Positions 29,811-38,935 of a DNA stretch of 52,130 nt are shown in pieces. The notes below the pieces were generated by a model. That model had not been told where the DNA came from. It saw only the letters and a program-made list of their open reading frames with translations, and searched no databases. The stretch covers positions 51,504 to 103,633 of the forward strand of contig JAHFEG010000004.1 in assembly GCA_023248595.1 (NCBI GenBank). Direction: 5' to 3'. Position numbers and translations under genes: made by a program. Within the stretch, counting starts at the first letter, position 1, and every line of letters begins with the position of its first letter. Source of the stretch: Myxococcales bacterium (GTDB lineage Bacteria > Myxococcota > UBA727 > JABDBI01).

Positions 29811-30774
29811 AATTTGGGTGCCACTATATTTTTTAATGGTCTTTGCACTGATTTCAAAAGTAAATGCGAATGACTTAAAAGATAATGCACGAGAGCAGTA
29901 CCAACTGGGTCTTACTGTTTTAGCAAAACCTGATTTCAAGAAGACAGATTATGAACAAGTGCTCTTACATTTTGAAAAAGCAAAAGTTCAAGCTGCTGCC
30001 AATAAAGACGAAGAAGATTTGCACCAATTATCGATTTTAGGTTTGGCTCGCATATATTACGAAATGGCTTATGCGCTAGCAGACCATGATCTAAGGCGTC
30101 AAGTTTTATTAAGTCGATCAATCACAGAGTATCGAAGCATTCCTAGATTTAGCGCTAGGTGGTCGCAAGCGTTATTTGAGCAAGCGTGGGCCTATACGAT
30201 TATCGAAGATTACGACGGCGCTTTGGGCGCGCTATATTCGCTTAAAGATCCTTATTTCTCTCATTATTTTTCCCCTGAGTCAGAGGTGCTCGAGGCCATT
30301 ATTTATTGGCGCAATTGCCATTGGGACAAAGCGGAGCAGGCCTTGCAAGCGTTTGCGTCTTCGTATGTCCCCTTGTTGCCAGTTTTGAGAAATTTAGTGC
30401 AAAAAAATCTGAAAGATGAAGCATGGTATCGTCTGTTAAAAGAGCCTGGCGAATTGCCAGAAAAAATCAGAAATTTTTTGATGCATGAAAATCAAAAAAA
30501 AGATGGTTTGTGGGTAAAAAATAACATCCAAAGAATCATTCGCGAAATAGAAGAGATGCAGATGCGAGCACAAGTGATTTCTTTGGAAACAAAAACTGGT
30601 TTTGCAGGTTGGTTTAAAAAAGAAAGCCCGCTTTTGCTGGTCGAAAATCAGACATCAGCGGGTTATTACACTGCAGATCCAGACTATTTTTTTTGGAATG
30701 CCAGTACCAAGGAGCGATGGATTGATGAGCTGGGATATTACCGAATGGCTATAAAGTCACGTTGCTATGAGTAG
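29800..30774 (+). CDS. Exported TPR-like protein (GltE/GltC-like)
   Basis: A 324-aa protein from the ATG at 29800, inside the end of the previous gene. A signal peptide ends VNA. The mature part is all-helical with TPR-like pairs (YEQVLLHFEKAKVQAA, YRSIPRFSARWSQALFEQAWAYTIIEDYDGALGAL). The C-terminus has FFWNASTKERWIDELGYYRMAIKSRC, where W..ELGYYR and a final Cys resemble what I recall from TPR proteins of the Myxococcus adventurous gliding cluster. The role is most likely a periplasmic scaffold. Its stop overlaps the next start by 8 bases, so translation is coupled. Confidence 0.6.
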   Translation: MFFRIWVPLYFLMVFALISKVNANDLKDNAREQYQLGLTVLAKPDFKKTDYEQVLLHFEKAKVQAAANKDEEDLHQLSILGLARIYYEMAYALADHDLRRQVLLSRSITEYRSIPRFSARWSQALFEQAWAYTIIEDYDGALGALYSLKDPYFSHYFSPESEVLEAIIYWRNCHWDKAEQALQAFASSYVPLLPVLRNLVQKNLKDEAWYRLLKEPGELPEKIRNFLMHENQKKDGLWVKNNIQRIIREIEEMQMRAQVISLETKTGFAGWFKKESPLLLVENQTSAGYYTADPDYFFWNASTKERWIDELGYYRMAIKSRCYE

Positions 30775-33700
30775 AAAAAACATGTCTTTTTGGCAATTAT
30801 TTCTTTTAATTTTTCCGTGCATTTCGCTATCAATTTTTGCGCAGCCCCTAAATCCTATTCCTGATAAAGCTTCGCTGGCACGTGACCAGGTTATTGCTCA
30901 AATTCAAAACATTCTTCCTAAAATGCCCTCGGCAAAAAAAGCAGAGCTCTATTTTCGCTTGGGTGAAACTTATCAGGAAAAAGCAAGCGACGCCTATGCC
31001 AAGGAGTACAGGCAATTTGATATCGATTATCAAAAATGGATTGACGGGAAGCGAACAGGAATTGAACCCAAGTTGTCTGAATATCTTGTGAAGTCCGCTG
31101 GGCTTAGAGCTCTTGCGCTATCGCAATATCAAACGGTGCTTCAGGAATACCCGCACTATGAGCGGTTGGACGAGGTTTTGTATGCGCTTGCCTTTTCTCA
31201 ATATGAATCAGGCGACAAGGTGCAGGCACTGCAAAATTATTTAGCACTCGTTGAGCGCTTTCCGCGCAGCAATTATTTGGCAGACACTTATTTTGCGTTG
31301 GGAGAATATTACTTTAACAGTAATAATGTCCAAAAAGCATTCGCTGCTTATGCCCAGGCATTTCGTTTGGGAATGCTGGAAAAGAAAACAGCGATTTATA
31401 TTTATGCACTTTATAAACAGGCATGGTGCGATTTTAATGAAAATCGATTTGAGAATGCACTTCAGAAATTTCAGCAAGTTGTGCTTTTAAGTCAAGAAGC
31501 CAAAGAACGTCAAGAAACATTTAAAACGCAAGGAAAAGATGCGGTGCAATTACAGCAAGAAGCCCTCAAGGATACGTTGCGGCTATTTGCGCAATTAGGC
31601 CAAATTGAGGAAGCCTATCTTTATTTTAAAGCGAATCTTGGTGAAAGCGAAGCTGTCTTATGGATGCCTAAACTGGCAAATGCTTTTCAAAGATTAGGGA
31701 TGTATGAAGAAGAGATAGCCACGTATGTTTTTTTGCAAAAGTTGTCTAAGGCGCCAACCAAGTCAGTCTCCGATGAAATTTCAATATTAAAAGCATATGT
31801 CGCTTTGGAAGATAAGCCAAACATAAGTTTGCATGCCGCAGCAGTGTCCGAATTATGCGAAGAAAATAAAAGTTCAGATTGCGATGAAGCAGAAGTCACC
31901 GTCAGAAATTTAGCATCACGATATCACCGTTTTGCCAATCAATCGAAAGCACAAGATGACTATCAATTAGCGCGGCAATTATACGGTGCCTACCTAAGGG
32001 CGTTCGCCACGAGAGAAAAGTTTGGACGGATGCAGTTTTTTTTAAGCGAGCTTTTATGGGAAATAGGCGAGTGGGAGTTAGCGGCTTCTTTGTATACAGA
32101 AGTTTTTCAAAAAAGTTCTGATGAAGCATTTGCTAAAACTGCTGCTGTAAATGCCATCGTGACCTGGGAAAATGTTGTTGGTCAGGGTGAACGTCCCTAC
32201 TTTTTGAAAAATAAACTTGTAACGCCGCGTTCGCCCCCGCCGCAGTCTTCAAATATTATTTTTAAGAAAGAAAATGACTTAAAGCCAATTCCAATTTCTG
32301 CTGCAATGCAAGGCTTGATTGCTGCCATCGATCGCTACATGGCATTTGGTAAACCGCATGTCTTTAGCAAGCAAGAAGAAGAAAAACGTGACGAATGGGC
32401 TTTTAAAGCGGCTCTTATTTACCAAAGGCATTTTCATTTTGATGAGGCAAGGGAACGATTTGCTCAGCTCATCAAACAAAAGTCACACTCTAAAGAAAGT
32501 ACGAAAGCGGCTTTGCTGATTTTGGACGGATTGGAAACAAATCAAAAGTGGGACGAATTAGCAAAAGCGACTCAGCTTTTTTTGCAAGAGCCGGATTTTT
32601 TAACTGACAAGCAGGTCAAATTTCAAGTGATGCAGTTTCAAGAAGGTGCCAGGTTTAATGTTATTTTAAAAGCACATGAAAATCTGACATCGAAACAAGA
32701 CGCGAGCGCGCAAAAGGAAGAATCTGAATCCATTGCTAATCAATTTGAGAAATTTTTTCAAGATTTTCCTCAAAGCCGGTATGGGATGAAAGCCCTTTAC
32801 AACGCTGCTATTATTTATGCTCAAATTCCGCGATATGATTTGTTTGTGCCGCTTGCGGAACAGTGGATATTACTTTTTAAGTCTCGAGGGTTCCACGATA
32901 AAGAAAGCAAGCAAATGGCAGCCTCGCTTTTGTCATTGCTGGCTAGTATTTATGAAAAAACCGTTTCGCTTGAGAAATCTGCTGAAATTAGTGAAATGTA
33001 TGTGACACTTTTTCCGAACGAGTCTTTAGCCAAAGAGATGCTTTATCAAGCGGCAAATACGCATGTCGTATTGGAGCAAAATAGCAAAGCGGTCGAACTA
33101 TATTTGATGTATCTGGAAAAATACGCCAAACCAGAAGAAATGGTTGAGGTCCAGTTGTCTCTCGCGTTTGCTTATGAAAACGCCAGCCAAACAGAAAATG
33201 CCATTGCTGTTTATCAAAAAGTGGCCAAGGCACTTCTTCAAAAAGATATGAAGCAAGCGATTCATACTCAGTATCAAGTGGCAAAACTTTATTCTAAAAA
33301 AGCAGATCGTGGTTCGCTAACGAATTGGTGTCACAAAATATTGCAAAGCATTCGCCTGCTCAAAGAAATTCCAGATGAAGGGACCATTGCAGAAGCAAAT
33401 GCTTTTTGTTCATACCAAGTTCTAGAAAGCGAGTGGCAATCGTATCAAAAAATAAAATTGAATGTTTCTTTTACGCAAATCAAAAACCAAATTCAGTTAA
33501 AAGAAAAGAAAATGGCTGATTTAATAAAAAGCTATCTGCGCATACTAGAGTACAAAAATGCGGAATGGGGGATGTGGTCACTACACCGTGTGGCAGAAAT
33601 ACAGCTTAACTATGTTAAATCCTTGCGAGAAATGCCCAAACCAAAATCTTTAGGTGGTGAGGAGCTGGAGCTGTTTTTACAAGAGCTGTCAGATATTGTT

Positions 33701-34306
33701 TTTCCAGTAGAGGAAGAAGCAATTTTGACTTTGGAAAAAGCTTTGGAAAAAGCGATGGAGCTTGATTTATATTCTTCTGTGGTTAAAGAAATTCGAAATC
33801 GCCTAACAGAACTTGGTGTGAAAAAAGAAAAAATTGTTTCTGTTATGCCGTTTTTTATTTCCACGATTCCGGTGGGAAATTTAGAAACAAAGTCCTCAGA
33901 TTATGAAATTAAAATTGCCGATATTAAAAAAAGGCTGATGACTAACAGCGATGATAAAAATTTATTAAAACAGCTAGCTATTTTGTATTTTGAAGAAAAA
34001 AAATGGACCTTAAGCAACTGGGTTTTGGATAAGCTAATACAAATGGATGGAGAAAAAGCCGAATTTCTAAATATGAAGGGTTTAATTTATGTAGAGCAAT
34101 CCCAATTTGCTTTGGCGAAGGCATTTTTTCTGCGTTCTGTCGATTTAGATGAAAAAAGAATGGATGCTTGGTTAAATCTAGGTGCGTTATCGTTAAAGTT
34201 TGGCGACAAAAAAAGTGCATCAGAAGCTTATTTAAAAGCTGCACAAATTGAAAATACTTCAGCGGCAGCCTTAAAAGGACAAGAAATTTCTAAAACAGAG
34301 GGGTAG
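30767..34306 (+). CDS. Large periplasmic TPR protein (GltD/AgmU-like)
   Basis: A 1179-aa protein with a signal peptide (ending IFA) and many tetratricopeptide repeats from end to end. Clear ones are near 120-240 (ALSQYQTVLQEYPHY, YALAFSQYESGDKVQALQNYLALVERFP, ADTYFALGEYYFNSNNVQKAFAAYAQAF), 750-830 and 1080-1165 at the C-terminus. The early AELYFRLGETYQEKASD is like the start of AgmU/GltD-type proteins, and the length is close to the roughly 1200 aa of Myxococcus AgmU as I remember it. GltD is a periplasmic scaffold of the gliding machine. There is an ATG at 30767 and a second at 30782. Confidence 0.7.
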   Translation: MSRKNMSFWQLFLLIFPCISLSIFAQPLNPIPDKASLARDQVIAQIQNILPKMPSAKKAELYFRLGETYQEKASDAYAKEYRQFDIDYQKWIDGKRTGIEPKLSEYLVKSAGLRALALSQYQTVLQEYPHYERLDEVLYALAFSQYESGDKVQALQNYLALVERFPRSNYLADTYFALGEYYFNSNNVQKAFAAYAQAFRLGMLEKKTAIYIYALYKQAWCDFNENRFENALQKFQQVVLLSQEAKERQETFKTQGKDAVQLQQEALKDTLRLFAQLGQIEEAYLYFKANLGESEAVLWMPKLANAFQRLGMYEEEIATYVFLQKLSKAPTKSVSDEISILKAYVALEDKPNISLHAAAVSELCEENKSSDCDEAEVTVRNLASRYHRFANQSKAQDDYQLARQLYGAYLRAFATREKFGRMQFFLSELLWEIGEWELAASLYTEVFQKSSDEAFAKTAAVNAIVTWENVVGQGERPYFLKNKLVTPRSPPPQSSNIIFKKENDLKPIPISAAMQGLIAAIDRYMAFGKPHVFSKQEEEKRDEWAFKAALIYQRHFHFDEARERFAQLIKQKSHSKESTKAALLILDGLETNQKWDELAKATQLFLQEPDFLTDKQVKFQVMQFQEGARFNVILKAHENLTSKQDASAQKEESESIANQFEKFFQDFPQSRYGMKALYNAAIIYAQIPRYDLFVPLAEQWILLFKSRGFHDKESKQMAASLLSLLASIYEKTVSLEKSAEISEMYVTLFPNESLAKEMLYQAANTHVVLEQNSKAVELYLMYLEKYAKPEEMVEVQLSLAFAYENASQTENAIAVYQKVAKALLQKDMKQAIHTQYQVAKLYSKKADRGSLTNWCHKILQSIRLLKEIPDEGTIAEANAFCSYQVLESEWQSYQKIKLNVSFTQIKNQIQLKEKKMADLIKSYLRILEYKNAEWGMWSLHRVAEIQLNYVKSLREMPKPKSLGGEELELFLQELSDIVFPVEEEAILTLEKALEKAMELDLYSSVVKEIRNRLTELGVKKEKIVSVMPFFISTIPVGNLETKSSDYEIKIADIKKRLMTNSDDKNLLKQLAILYFEEKKWTLSNWVLDKLIQMDGEKAEFLNMKGLIYVEQSQFALAKAFFLRSVDLDEKRMDAWLNLGALSLKFGDKKSASEAYLKAAQIENTSAAALKGQEISKTEG

Positions 34307-34311
34307 TTTTT

Positions 34312-34587
34312 ATGTGCATCTGGCAATTTTTTTATTTTGTACTTGTGTCTTTCATGTTCATCTCTTTTAAAGGAGCACTTGCTGAAAAAGAAGTGACCAA
34401 AGAAGAAACTCAAGTTGTGTATGAAAAAAAGACAGTTATTGATTTTTCCGACGTTATTATTTCAGGCGAACTTGTGAAACCAGATGGGATTTACGTCAAA
34501 AATCGCAAAAAAACTAAATTTAATCCGTTGATTGAGCTGCGCGCTAATTTTCGCCCTGAGTTAATAGAATCTGCAAGCGATCTTTAA
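34312..34587 (+). CDS. Small periplasmic protein of the Glt-like cluster
   Basis: A 91-aa product with a signal peptide (residues 1-24, ending ALA) and a compact mature part whose second half reads like a conserved motif: DVIISGELVKPDGIYV, then KTKFNPLIELRANFRPEL. Short proteins with a similar G-E-x-x-K-P-x-G-x-Y-V and NPLI-x-L-R pattern occur, to my recollection, beside FHA/TonB-like proteins in deltaproteobacteria; the function is unknown. GAGGGG precedes the ATG. It lies 5 bases after the TPR gene and 10 bases before the next gene. Confidence 0.6.
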   Translation: MCIWQFFYFVLVSFMFISFKGALAEKEVTKEETQVVYEKKTVIDFSDVIISGELVKPDGIYVKNRKKTKFNPLIELRANFRPELIESASDL

Positions 34588-34597
34588 AGGAATGGTT

Positions 34598-35788
34598 ATG
34601 ACCAAGATAAAGCAGCAGGTCGAAGTGATGATGTTGTGGAATAGTCTGATTTTAAATGTCGAATATTTAGACGGTCAAAAGCCAGTTTTGATTGGCAATG
34701 GGGAGAATATTGATTTTTTTGTTCCAGAAGCCTGTGTGCCTTGGAAATTTGTTTTGGTTGAAAAAAAAGCAGGTCGTTTTTTTCTGAACTTAAAACCTTG
34801 GATGAAGGTGCGTGTGAAGGGCATTGATATCGAGGGATTTTCTTATGAATTAAAACCACAAATTGAGGTCTCTTTAAAAGTAGGTCAGATTGATTTTAAG
34901 GTACGGTTATTAAATACGCAGCCTTCAATTTTATCAAAGTCACCAGGGGAGAAAGACTGGACCTATCGCAATATTTTTTTAGCTGTGTGTCTTTTGCATG
35001 TTGCACTGATTGCTTGGATTTTTCACATGCCTGTCCACGCGAAAATGTCGGTCGATGATTTAAAAAATGCTGATATTTTTCATGAAATTATAATCAAAAA
35101 TAAAATCAAACCTGTAAAAAAAATAGCAGTGCCTGTTTTAAAAATAGCGAAGCAACAAGTCCAAGAAAAAAACATCTCTCAAGTCAAATTGGAAAAAGCT
35201 AAGCAATTGCTAAATCAGTTAGGTTTAATAAATATAGGATCTAAACCAAAAGTTTTGGGCGATGCCTTTCAGCAATCTCTAAAAGGCTTAAGAGTGCAAG
35301 AACACACGGCTGCTGGCGTGAATGTGCTCAGCACACGAAATCTTGCTTTGGGAGGTGGGGCGAGGGCGGTTGGTATTGGCAAAGTCGGCTCGGGTGCAGG
35401 ACAAGGTATAGGCGATGCCGGACATTTAAATTGGGGTGGAAACGATAAATCAAGGACGCAGATTGAGGCCGGAACTGTTACTTATGAAGGTTCGCTTACC
35501 AAAGAAGAAATTCAGCGTGTCGTCGATCGCTTTATGGCCCAGATTAAATACTGTTATGAACGCGAATTTCAAAAGGCACCTGATCTGGCAGGAAAAATTT
35601 TGGCCAATTGGGTGATTGCTGCTGAAGGTAACGTTGACTCTGCTGTGGTTAATCAAAATACCATGGGTAATAACATTGTTGAAAAATGTGTTCTGCGTGT
35701 GATTAACCGAATGGTATTTCCAAAACCTCGAGGTGGGGGAATTGTGAAAGTTAATTACCCTTTTGTGTTTTCTTCGGCGGGTGCCTAA
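34598..35788 (+). CDS. FHA-like/TonB-like inner-membrane protein (AgmX/PglI, GltG-like)
   Basis: A 396-aa protein. The start at 34598 has AAAGG 7 bases upstream; the ATG at 34592 is only one base from it. Residues 5-110 form a beta-rich FHA-like cytoplasmic domain (VEVMMLWNSLILNVEYLDG, VLIGNGENIDFFVP). One membrane segment lies at about 127-147 (IFLAVCLLHVALIAWIF). A Lys-rich and then glycine-rich periplasmic linker follows (GGGARAVGIGKVGSGAGQGIGDAG, about 248-272). The C-terminus (about 298-392) is the AgmX/PglI-type TonB-like domain, with YEGSLTKEEIQRVV, IKYCYEREFQK, GKILANWVIAAEG, CVLRVINRMVFPKP and a final YPFVF. Such proteins link an inner-membrane proton-driven motor to periplasmic parts of the Glt complex. 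Confidence 0.82.
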   Translation: MTKIKQQVEVMMLWNSLILNVEYLDGQKPVLIGNGENIDFFVPEACVPWKFVLVEKKAGRFFLNLKPWMKVRVKGIDIEGFSYELKPQIEVSLKVGQIDFKVRLLNTQPSILSKSPGEKDWTYRNIFLAVCLLHVALIAWIFHMPVHAKMSVDDLKNADIFHEIIIKNKIKPVKKIAVPVLKIAKQQVQEKNISQVKLEKAKQLLNQLGLINIGSKPKVLGDAFQQSLKGLRVQEHTAAGVNVLSTRNLALGGGARAVGIGKVGSGAGQGIGDAGHLNWGGNDKSRTQIEAGTVTYEGSLTKEEIQRVVDRFMAQIKYCYEREFQKAPDLAGKILANWVIAAEGNVDSAVVNQNTMGNNIVEKCVLRVINRMVFPKPRGGGIVKVNYPFVFSSAGA

Positions 35789-36469
35789 ATGAGGTCGTCA
35801 GATTTTAAGAATATCATTTTGAGCAAACATAGTTTCTTCTTAGTTATTGTTTGTTGGTATGGAATTGGGGTTTGCGCAGAGCCTGATGTTAGGTCTGTGC
35901 ATGAATTCAAAAGAAAACAGGGATGGTTTTTGGCTTCAGATGTTGGCGCTTTGGCTGTATTGGGTGGATTTCGGGATCCTTTAATCGTGCCATTGGAAGC
36001 GACAAGTATTATTAGAGAGCCTCGCTTCTCTTCGGGAGTCCAACCTTCTGTTGGTATGGTCCTTGGCTATGATGTTTGGGAGTATTTAGCGATTGGGATA
36101 AAGTTGGGTCGCGGTTATGTGGCGAGTGCTGCACGTTTACCAAGCGATATTAATTCACCGACTGATTATGCCTTAACGCATGTGGATGTTGCGCTCATGG
36201 GATCGTTGCCCGTATATCAGCGATGGCAATTGGCAGGCAGTGTGCTTGTCGGCTTTAGCACCATGACACCTGCTATTTTACCGGATGTTCGGCGTTTTGG
36301 GGTAGGTGTTGGCGCGAGTTTAGGTGTGCATTATCAGACACTTTTGAGCGGCTTATTTGTTGGGCTTGATTTGAATGGTCGAATATCCTTGATCCCAGAA
36401 ACGGGTAATGGAATATTGCCTGGCATTGTATCTATTTCATTAATTCCTTTGATCGGTTACGTATTTTAA
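35789..36469 (+). CDS. Outer-membrane beta-barrel protein 4 of the Glt-like cluster
   Basis: A 226-aa product beginning directly after the stop of the GltG-like gene. A signal peptide ends VCA. The mature part has strand-like segments (LASDVGALAVLGGF, PSVGMVLGYDVWEYLAIGIKLGRGYV, GVGVGASLGVHYQTLLSGLFVGLDLNGRISL) and ends in IGYVF with the terminal Phe typical of outer-membrane barrels. A conserved hypothetical next to AgmX-type genes fits its position. It is followed 24 bases later by glpX. Confidence 0.7.
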   Translation: MRSSDFKNIILSKHSFFLVIVCWYGIGVCAEPDVRSVHEFKRKQGWFLASDVGALAVLGGFRDPLIVPLEATSIIREPRFSSGVQPSVGMVLGYDVWEYLAIGIKLGRGYVASAARLPSDINSPTDYALTHVDVALMGSLPVYQRWQLAGSVLVGFSTMTPAILPDVRRFGVGVGASLGVHYQTLLSGLFVGLDLNGRISLIPETGNGILPGIVSISLIPLIGYVF

Positions 36470-36493
36470 TCTTTTTCGAGAAATGGAGCGCTT

Positions 36494-37459
36494 ATGGATC
36501 GAAATCTAGCATTGGAAGTCGTTCGTGTTACGGAAGCAGCAGCCTTGTCTGCGGCACGTTTAATGGGACGAGGAGAGTGTGATGCAGCGGATCAAGCTGC
36601 TGTTACGGCGATGCGCCATGCTTTTGAAAGCGTGGCAGTGCGTGGCATGGTGGTGATTGGCGAGGGTGAGCGCGATGAAGCACCCATGCTTTATATTGGA
36701 GAGAAAGTTGGGGCAGGCGATGTAAAAGATCCTGAAGTTGATATCGCTGTTGATCCTTTAGAGGGCACAAACTTGTGTGCTTATGGCCGTCCTAATGCCT
36801 TGTCGGTAATTGCCATTTCAGAACGTGGCAAAATGCTACATGCCCCTGATATTTATATGGCGAAAATTGCGGTGGGACCAGCTGCTAAGGGCGTTATCAA
36901 TTTAGATAAATCTCCTACCGAAAACTTAATAGCGATTGCAGATGCGAAAGGTGTTTACGTCGAAGACTTAACCGCGGTTATCTTGGAACGTGAACGTCAC
37001 ATGGATCTAATTAACGAAGTGCGTAAAGCTGGCGCGCGCGTCCATTTAATTTCTGATGGCGATGTCAGTGCTGCGATTTCAACTTGTATTGATTCTTCTG
37101 GTATCGATGTTTTGTTTGGAATTGGTGGCGCGCCTGAAGGCGTTTTAGCTGCGGCAGCCTTGCGTTGTGTGGGCGGCGATATGCAAGCTCGGCTTATCAT
37201 GCGCAATAATAAAGAACGCGATCGTTGTTATGCCATGGGCATCGAAGATCCCGATCGTAAATGGCACTTTGAGGAGCTCGCCAAAGGCGATGTCATGTTT
37301 GCGGCAACCGGCGTGACGACTGGCGATATTTTAAAAGGTGTGCGCTATTTTAGAGGTGGCGCAAGAACCCATTCGTTGGTGATGCGCAGCAAATCTGGCA
37401 CCATTCGCTTCGTTGAAACAGAGCATCACTTTGATCGAAAGCCACAGTTCGGATTCTAA
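36494..37459 (+). CDS. glpX: Fructose-1,6-bisphosphatase class II
   Basis: Gluconeogenic phosphatase that makes fructose 6-phosphate. The 321-aa product begins with MDRNLALEVVRVTEAAALSAARLMGRG-type sequence, carries GEGERDEAPMLYIGE and the metal-site motif VDPLEGTN, and has GIGGAPEGVLAAAAL and AATGVTTGDILKGVRYF in the C-terminal half. All are standard for GlpX. Length is normal. The stop overlaps the start of the next gene by one base. With eno at the other end of the gene train, both flanks carry reversible or gluconeogenic enzymes. Confidence 0.96.
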   Translation: MDRNLALEVVRVTEAAALSAARLMGRGECDAADQAAVTAMRHAFESVAVRGMVVIGEGERDEAPMLYIGEKVGAGDVKDPEVDIAVDPLEGTNLCAYGRPNALSVIAISERGKMLHAPDIYMAKIAVGPAAKGVINLDKSPTENLIAIADAKGVYVEDLTAVILERERHMDLINEVRKAGARVHLISDGDVSAAISTCIDSSGIDVLFGIGGAPEGVLAAAALRCVGGDMQARLIMRNNKERDRCYAMGIEDPDRKWHFEELAKGDVMFAATGVTTGDILKGVRYFRGGARTHSLVMRSKSGTIRFVETEHHFDRKPQFGF

Positions 37460-38508
37460 TGTCTACTAAAACACCACTTTGGCAAATCACTGCGCACGAC
37501 GTGATGAAGCAACATCGTGCGACGGGAGAGCCTGTCTCGCAATTGGTCTCTACTTTGAGCCGTTCCCGGAAATTAGGATCGCGGGATCGCAAATTAGTTG
37601 GTGAAGCTGTCTATGCTTGGATTAGAGAGCTTCCTTGGCCGTCGTGGTTTTTAAAAAAACTTGAAAAAGAATATGGTGATAAAGCACCGGCTTTAATCAA
37701 AGCGCTTCGTGAGCGTGCACAGCCGGTACTGGCTATTGACCGACGACATTGTGATATTGATCAAGTACAAGCTGTCTTGCTTCAGGAAAAAATTGAAACG
37801 CGAAAACCGGCGTTAATCGAAGGCGCTTTAGTGGTCGAGAGTGCTGAATTCTCGTGGGAAGTTATTCCAAAAGAATTACAAAAATCCCTTTGGTTGATGG
37901 ATGAAGCCAGTCAAATCGCGGCGAGCAGTGTGGATGCGAAGCCAGGTGAACTGGTATTGGATATGTGTGCCGGTGGCGGTGGTAAAACGCGTTATTTGTT
38001 GCAAACAGGTGCGCAAATTATTGCCATGGATATTTCTGAAAAACGCATCAGAGCATCGCTGGAGCGAGAAGGGCTGGAAAGAGCAACGCATGTGGTGGCA
38101 GATGGCCTAAATCCTCCTTTTCGTGAAGGGACATTTGATTGGATTATCATTGATGCACCTTGTTCGGGAACGGGTACGCTGCGGCGAGCGCCAGATTTAT
38201 TATCGCGTCTGGCTGAGCAAGATTTGTGCAATTATGTGACGACGCAACAAGCGTTAATCAAAAGCGCTGCTTCTCTACTAAAACCGGCAGGAAAATTAAT
38301 TTATGTCACTTGCTCTGTTTTACCGGAAGAAAACCGGCAAATAGTCTCATGGATTAAAAATGAATTGAGTACTTTAAAGCCCCTGTCTTTGTCAGACATC
38401 TGGGGTCATCAAGTGAAAACGGAACTATGCCCGCAAGCGAATTCAATTCAACTGTTGCCATCTATTCATGGCTGCGATGGTTTTTTTGTTGCGGCTTATT
38501 TGAATTGA
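37459..38508 (+). CDS. RsmB/NOP2-type rRNA (cytosine-C5) methyltransferase
   Basis: SAM-dependent m5C methyltransferase. The 349-aa product has the SAM site DMCAGGGGKTRYLLQ near residue 160, the DAPCSGTGTLRR motif with one catalytic-loop Cys near 230 and TCSVLPEENRQIV with the second Cys near 285. At 349 aa it is about 80 residues shorter than E. coli RsmB; the N-terminus shows only a short helical part where the NusB-like domain would be. It may therefore be a shortened RsmB or a sister enzyme. Its ATG overlaps the glpX stop. Confidence 0.85.
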   Translation: MSTKTPLWQITAHDVMKQHRATGEPVSQLVSTLSRSRKLGSRDRKLVGEAVYAWIRELPWPSWFLKKLEKEYGDKAPALIKALRERAQPVLAIDRRHCDIDQVQAVLLQEKIETRKPALIEGALVVESAEFSWEVIPKELQKSLWLMDEASQIAASSVDAKPGELVLDMCAGGGGKTRYLLQTGAQIIAMDISEKRIRASLEREGLERATHVVADGLNPPFREGTFDWIIIDAPCSGTGTLRRAPDLLSRLAEQDLCNYVTTQQALIKSAASLLKPAGKLIYVTCSVLPEENRQIVSWIKNELSTLKPLSLSDIWGHQVKTELCPQANSIQLLPSIHGCDGFFVAAYLN

Positions 38509-38545
38509 TAAGTGGATTTTTGTTATCATTTCAATGGGGGTAGAA

Positions 38546-38909
38546 ATGCAAAAAATCTATTTGGCTATGTTTGGTTTGGTTTGGTTTGGCATGTAATAAT
38601 GTTGAAGAAACCGAAGCATCGCTCGCTGCTAGCGAGAGGGTAGCTAATGCTTGTGACACTACCTTTATTCTCGGAAAAGGCAGTAAGGTGTGCCTAGACA
38701 TATCAGATGGAGTAGCGAAGAGAAAATGTGATTATTCGCATGGAGCTAACTGGTATCAAAGCTGTGATTGCTGTAGTACTGGGAGCTGGGGATATTCACA
38801 GAGCAAATCGCATGATCTTTGCAAGGGGAGTAAATTAGAAAATATCCAGAAGACCAATCCTGCTAAATGCGAAAATGAGAAGTGGAATATCATTAGAGAG
38901 AATCTCTAA
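38546..38909 (+). CDS. Small lipoprotein gene split by a TTTGG repeat (frame OFF as sequenced)
   Basis: GGGGGT lies 5 bases before an ATG at 38546. From this ATG the frame reads MQKIYLAMFGLVWFGM and stops at once. The downstream frame, open from 38571 to 38909, encodes a cysteine-rich product starting ACNNVEETE. Between them are four tandem TTTGG units (38570-38589). One extra unit would join the frames and give MQKIYLAMFGLVWFGLAC, a textbook lipoprotein signal peptide with lipobox FGLAC, followed by about 105 residues with some ten cysteines. The gene is thus either phase variable and OFF, frameshifted, or affected by a sequencing error. A TTG at 38571 could give the leaderless frame but lacks an export signal. 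Mature function unknown. Confidence 0.6.
38570..38589 (+). repeat. Pentanucleotide tandem repeat (TTTGG)4
   Basis: Four perfect TTTGG units lie inside the predicted signal-peptide region. The unit length of five is not a multiple of three, so each gain or loss of a unit changes the reading frame. Five or two units would place the lipoprotein in frame. Confidence 0.85.
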
Positions 38910-38935
38910 TTTGTCATGTTAGCCGTCACTGCTTT

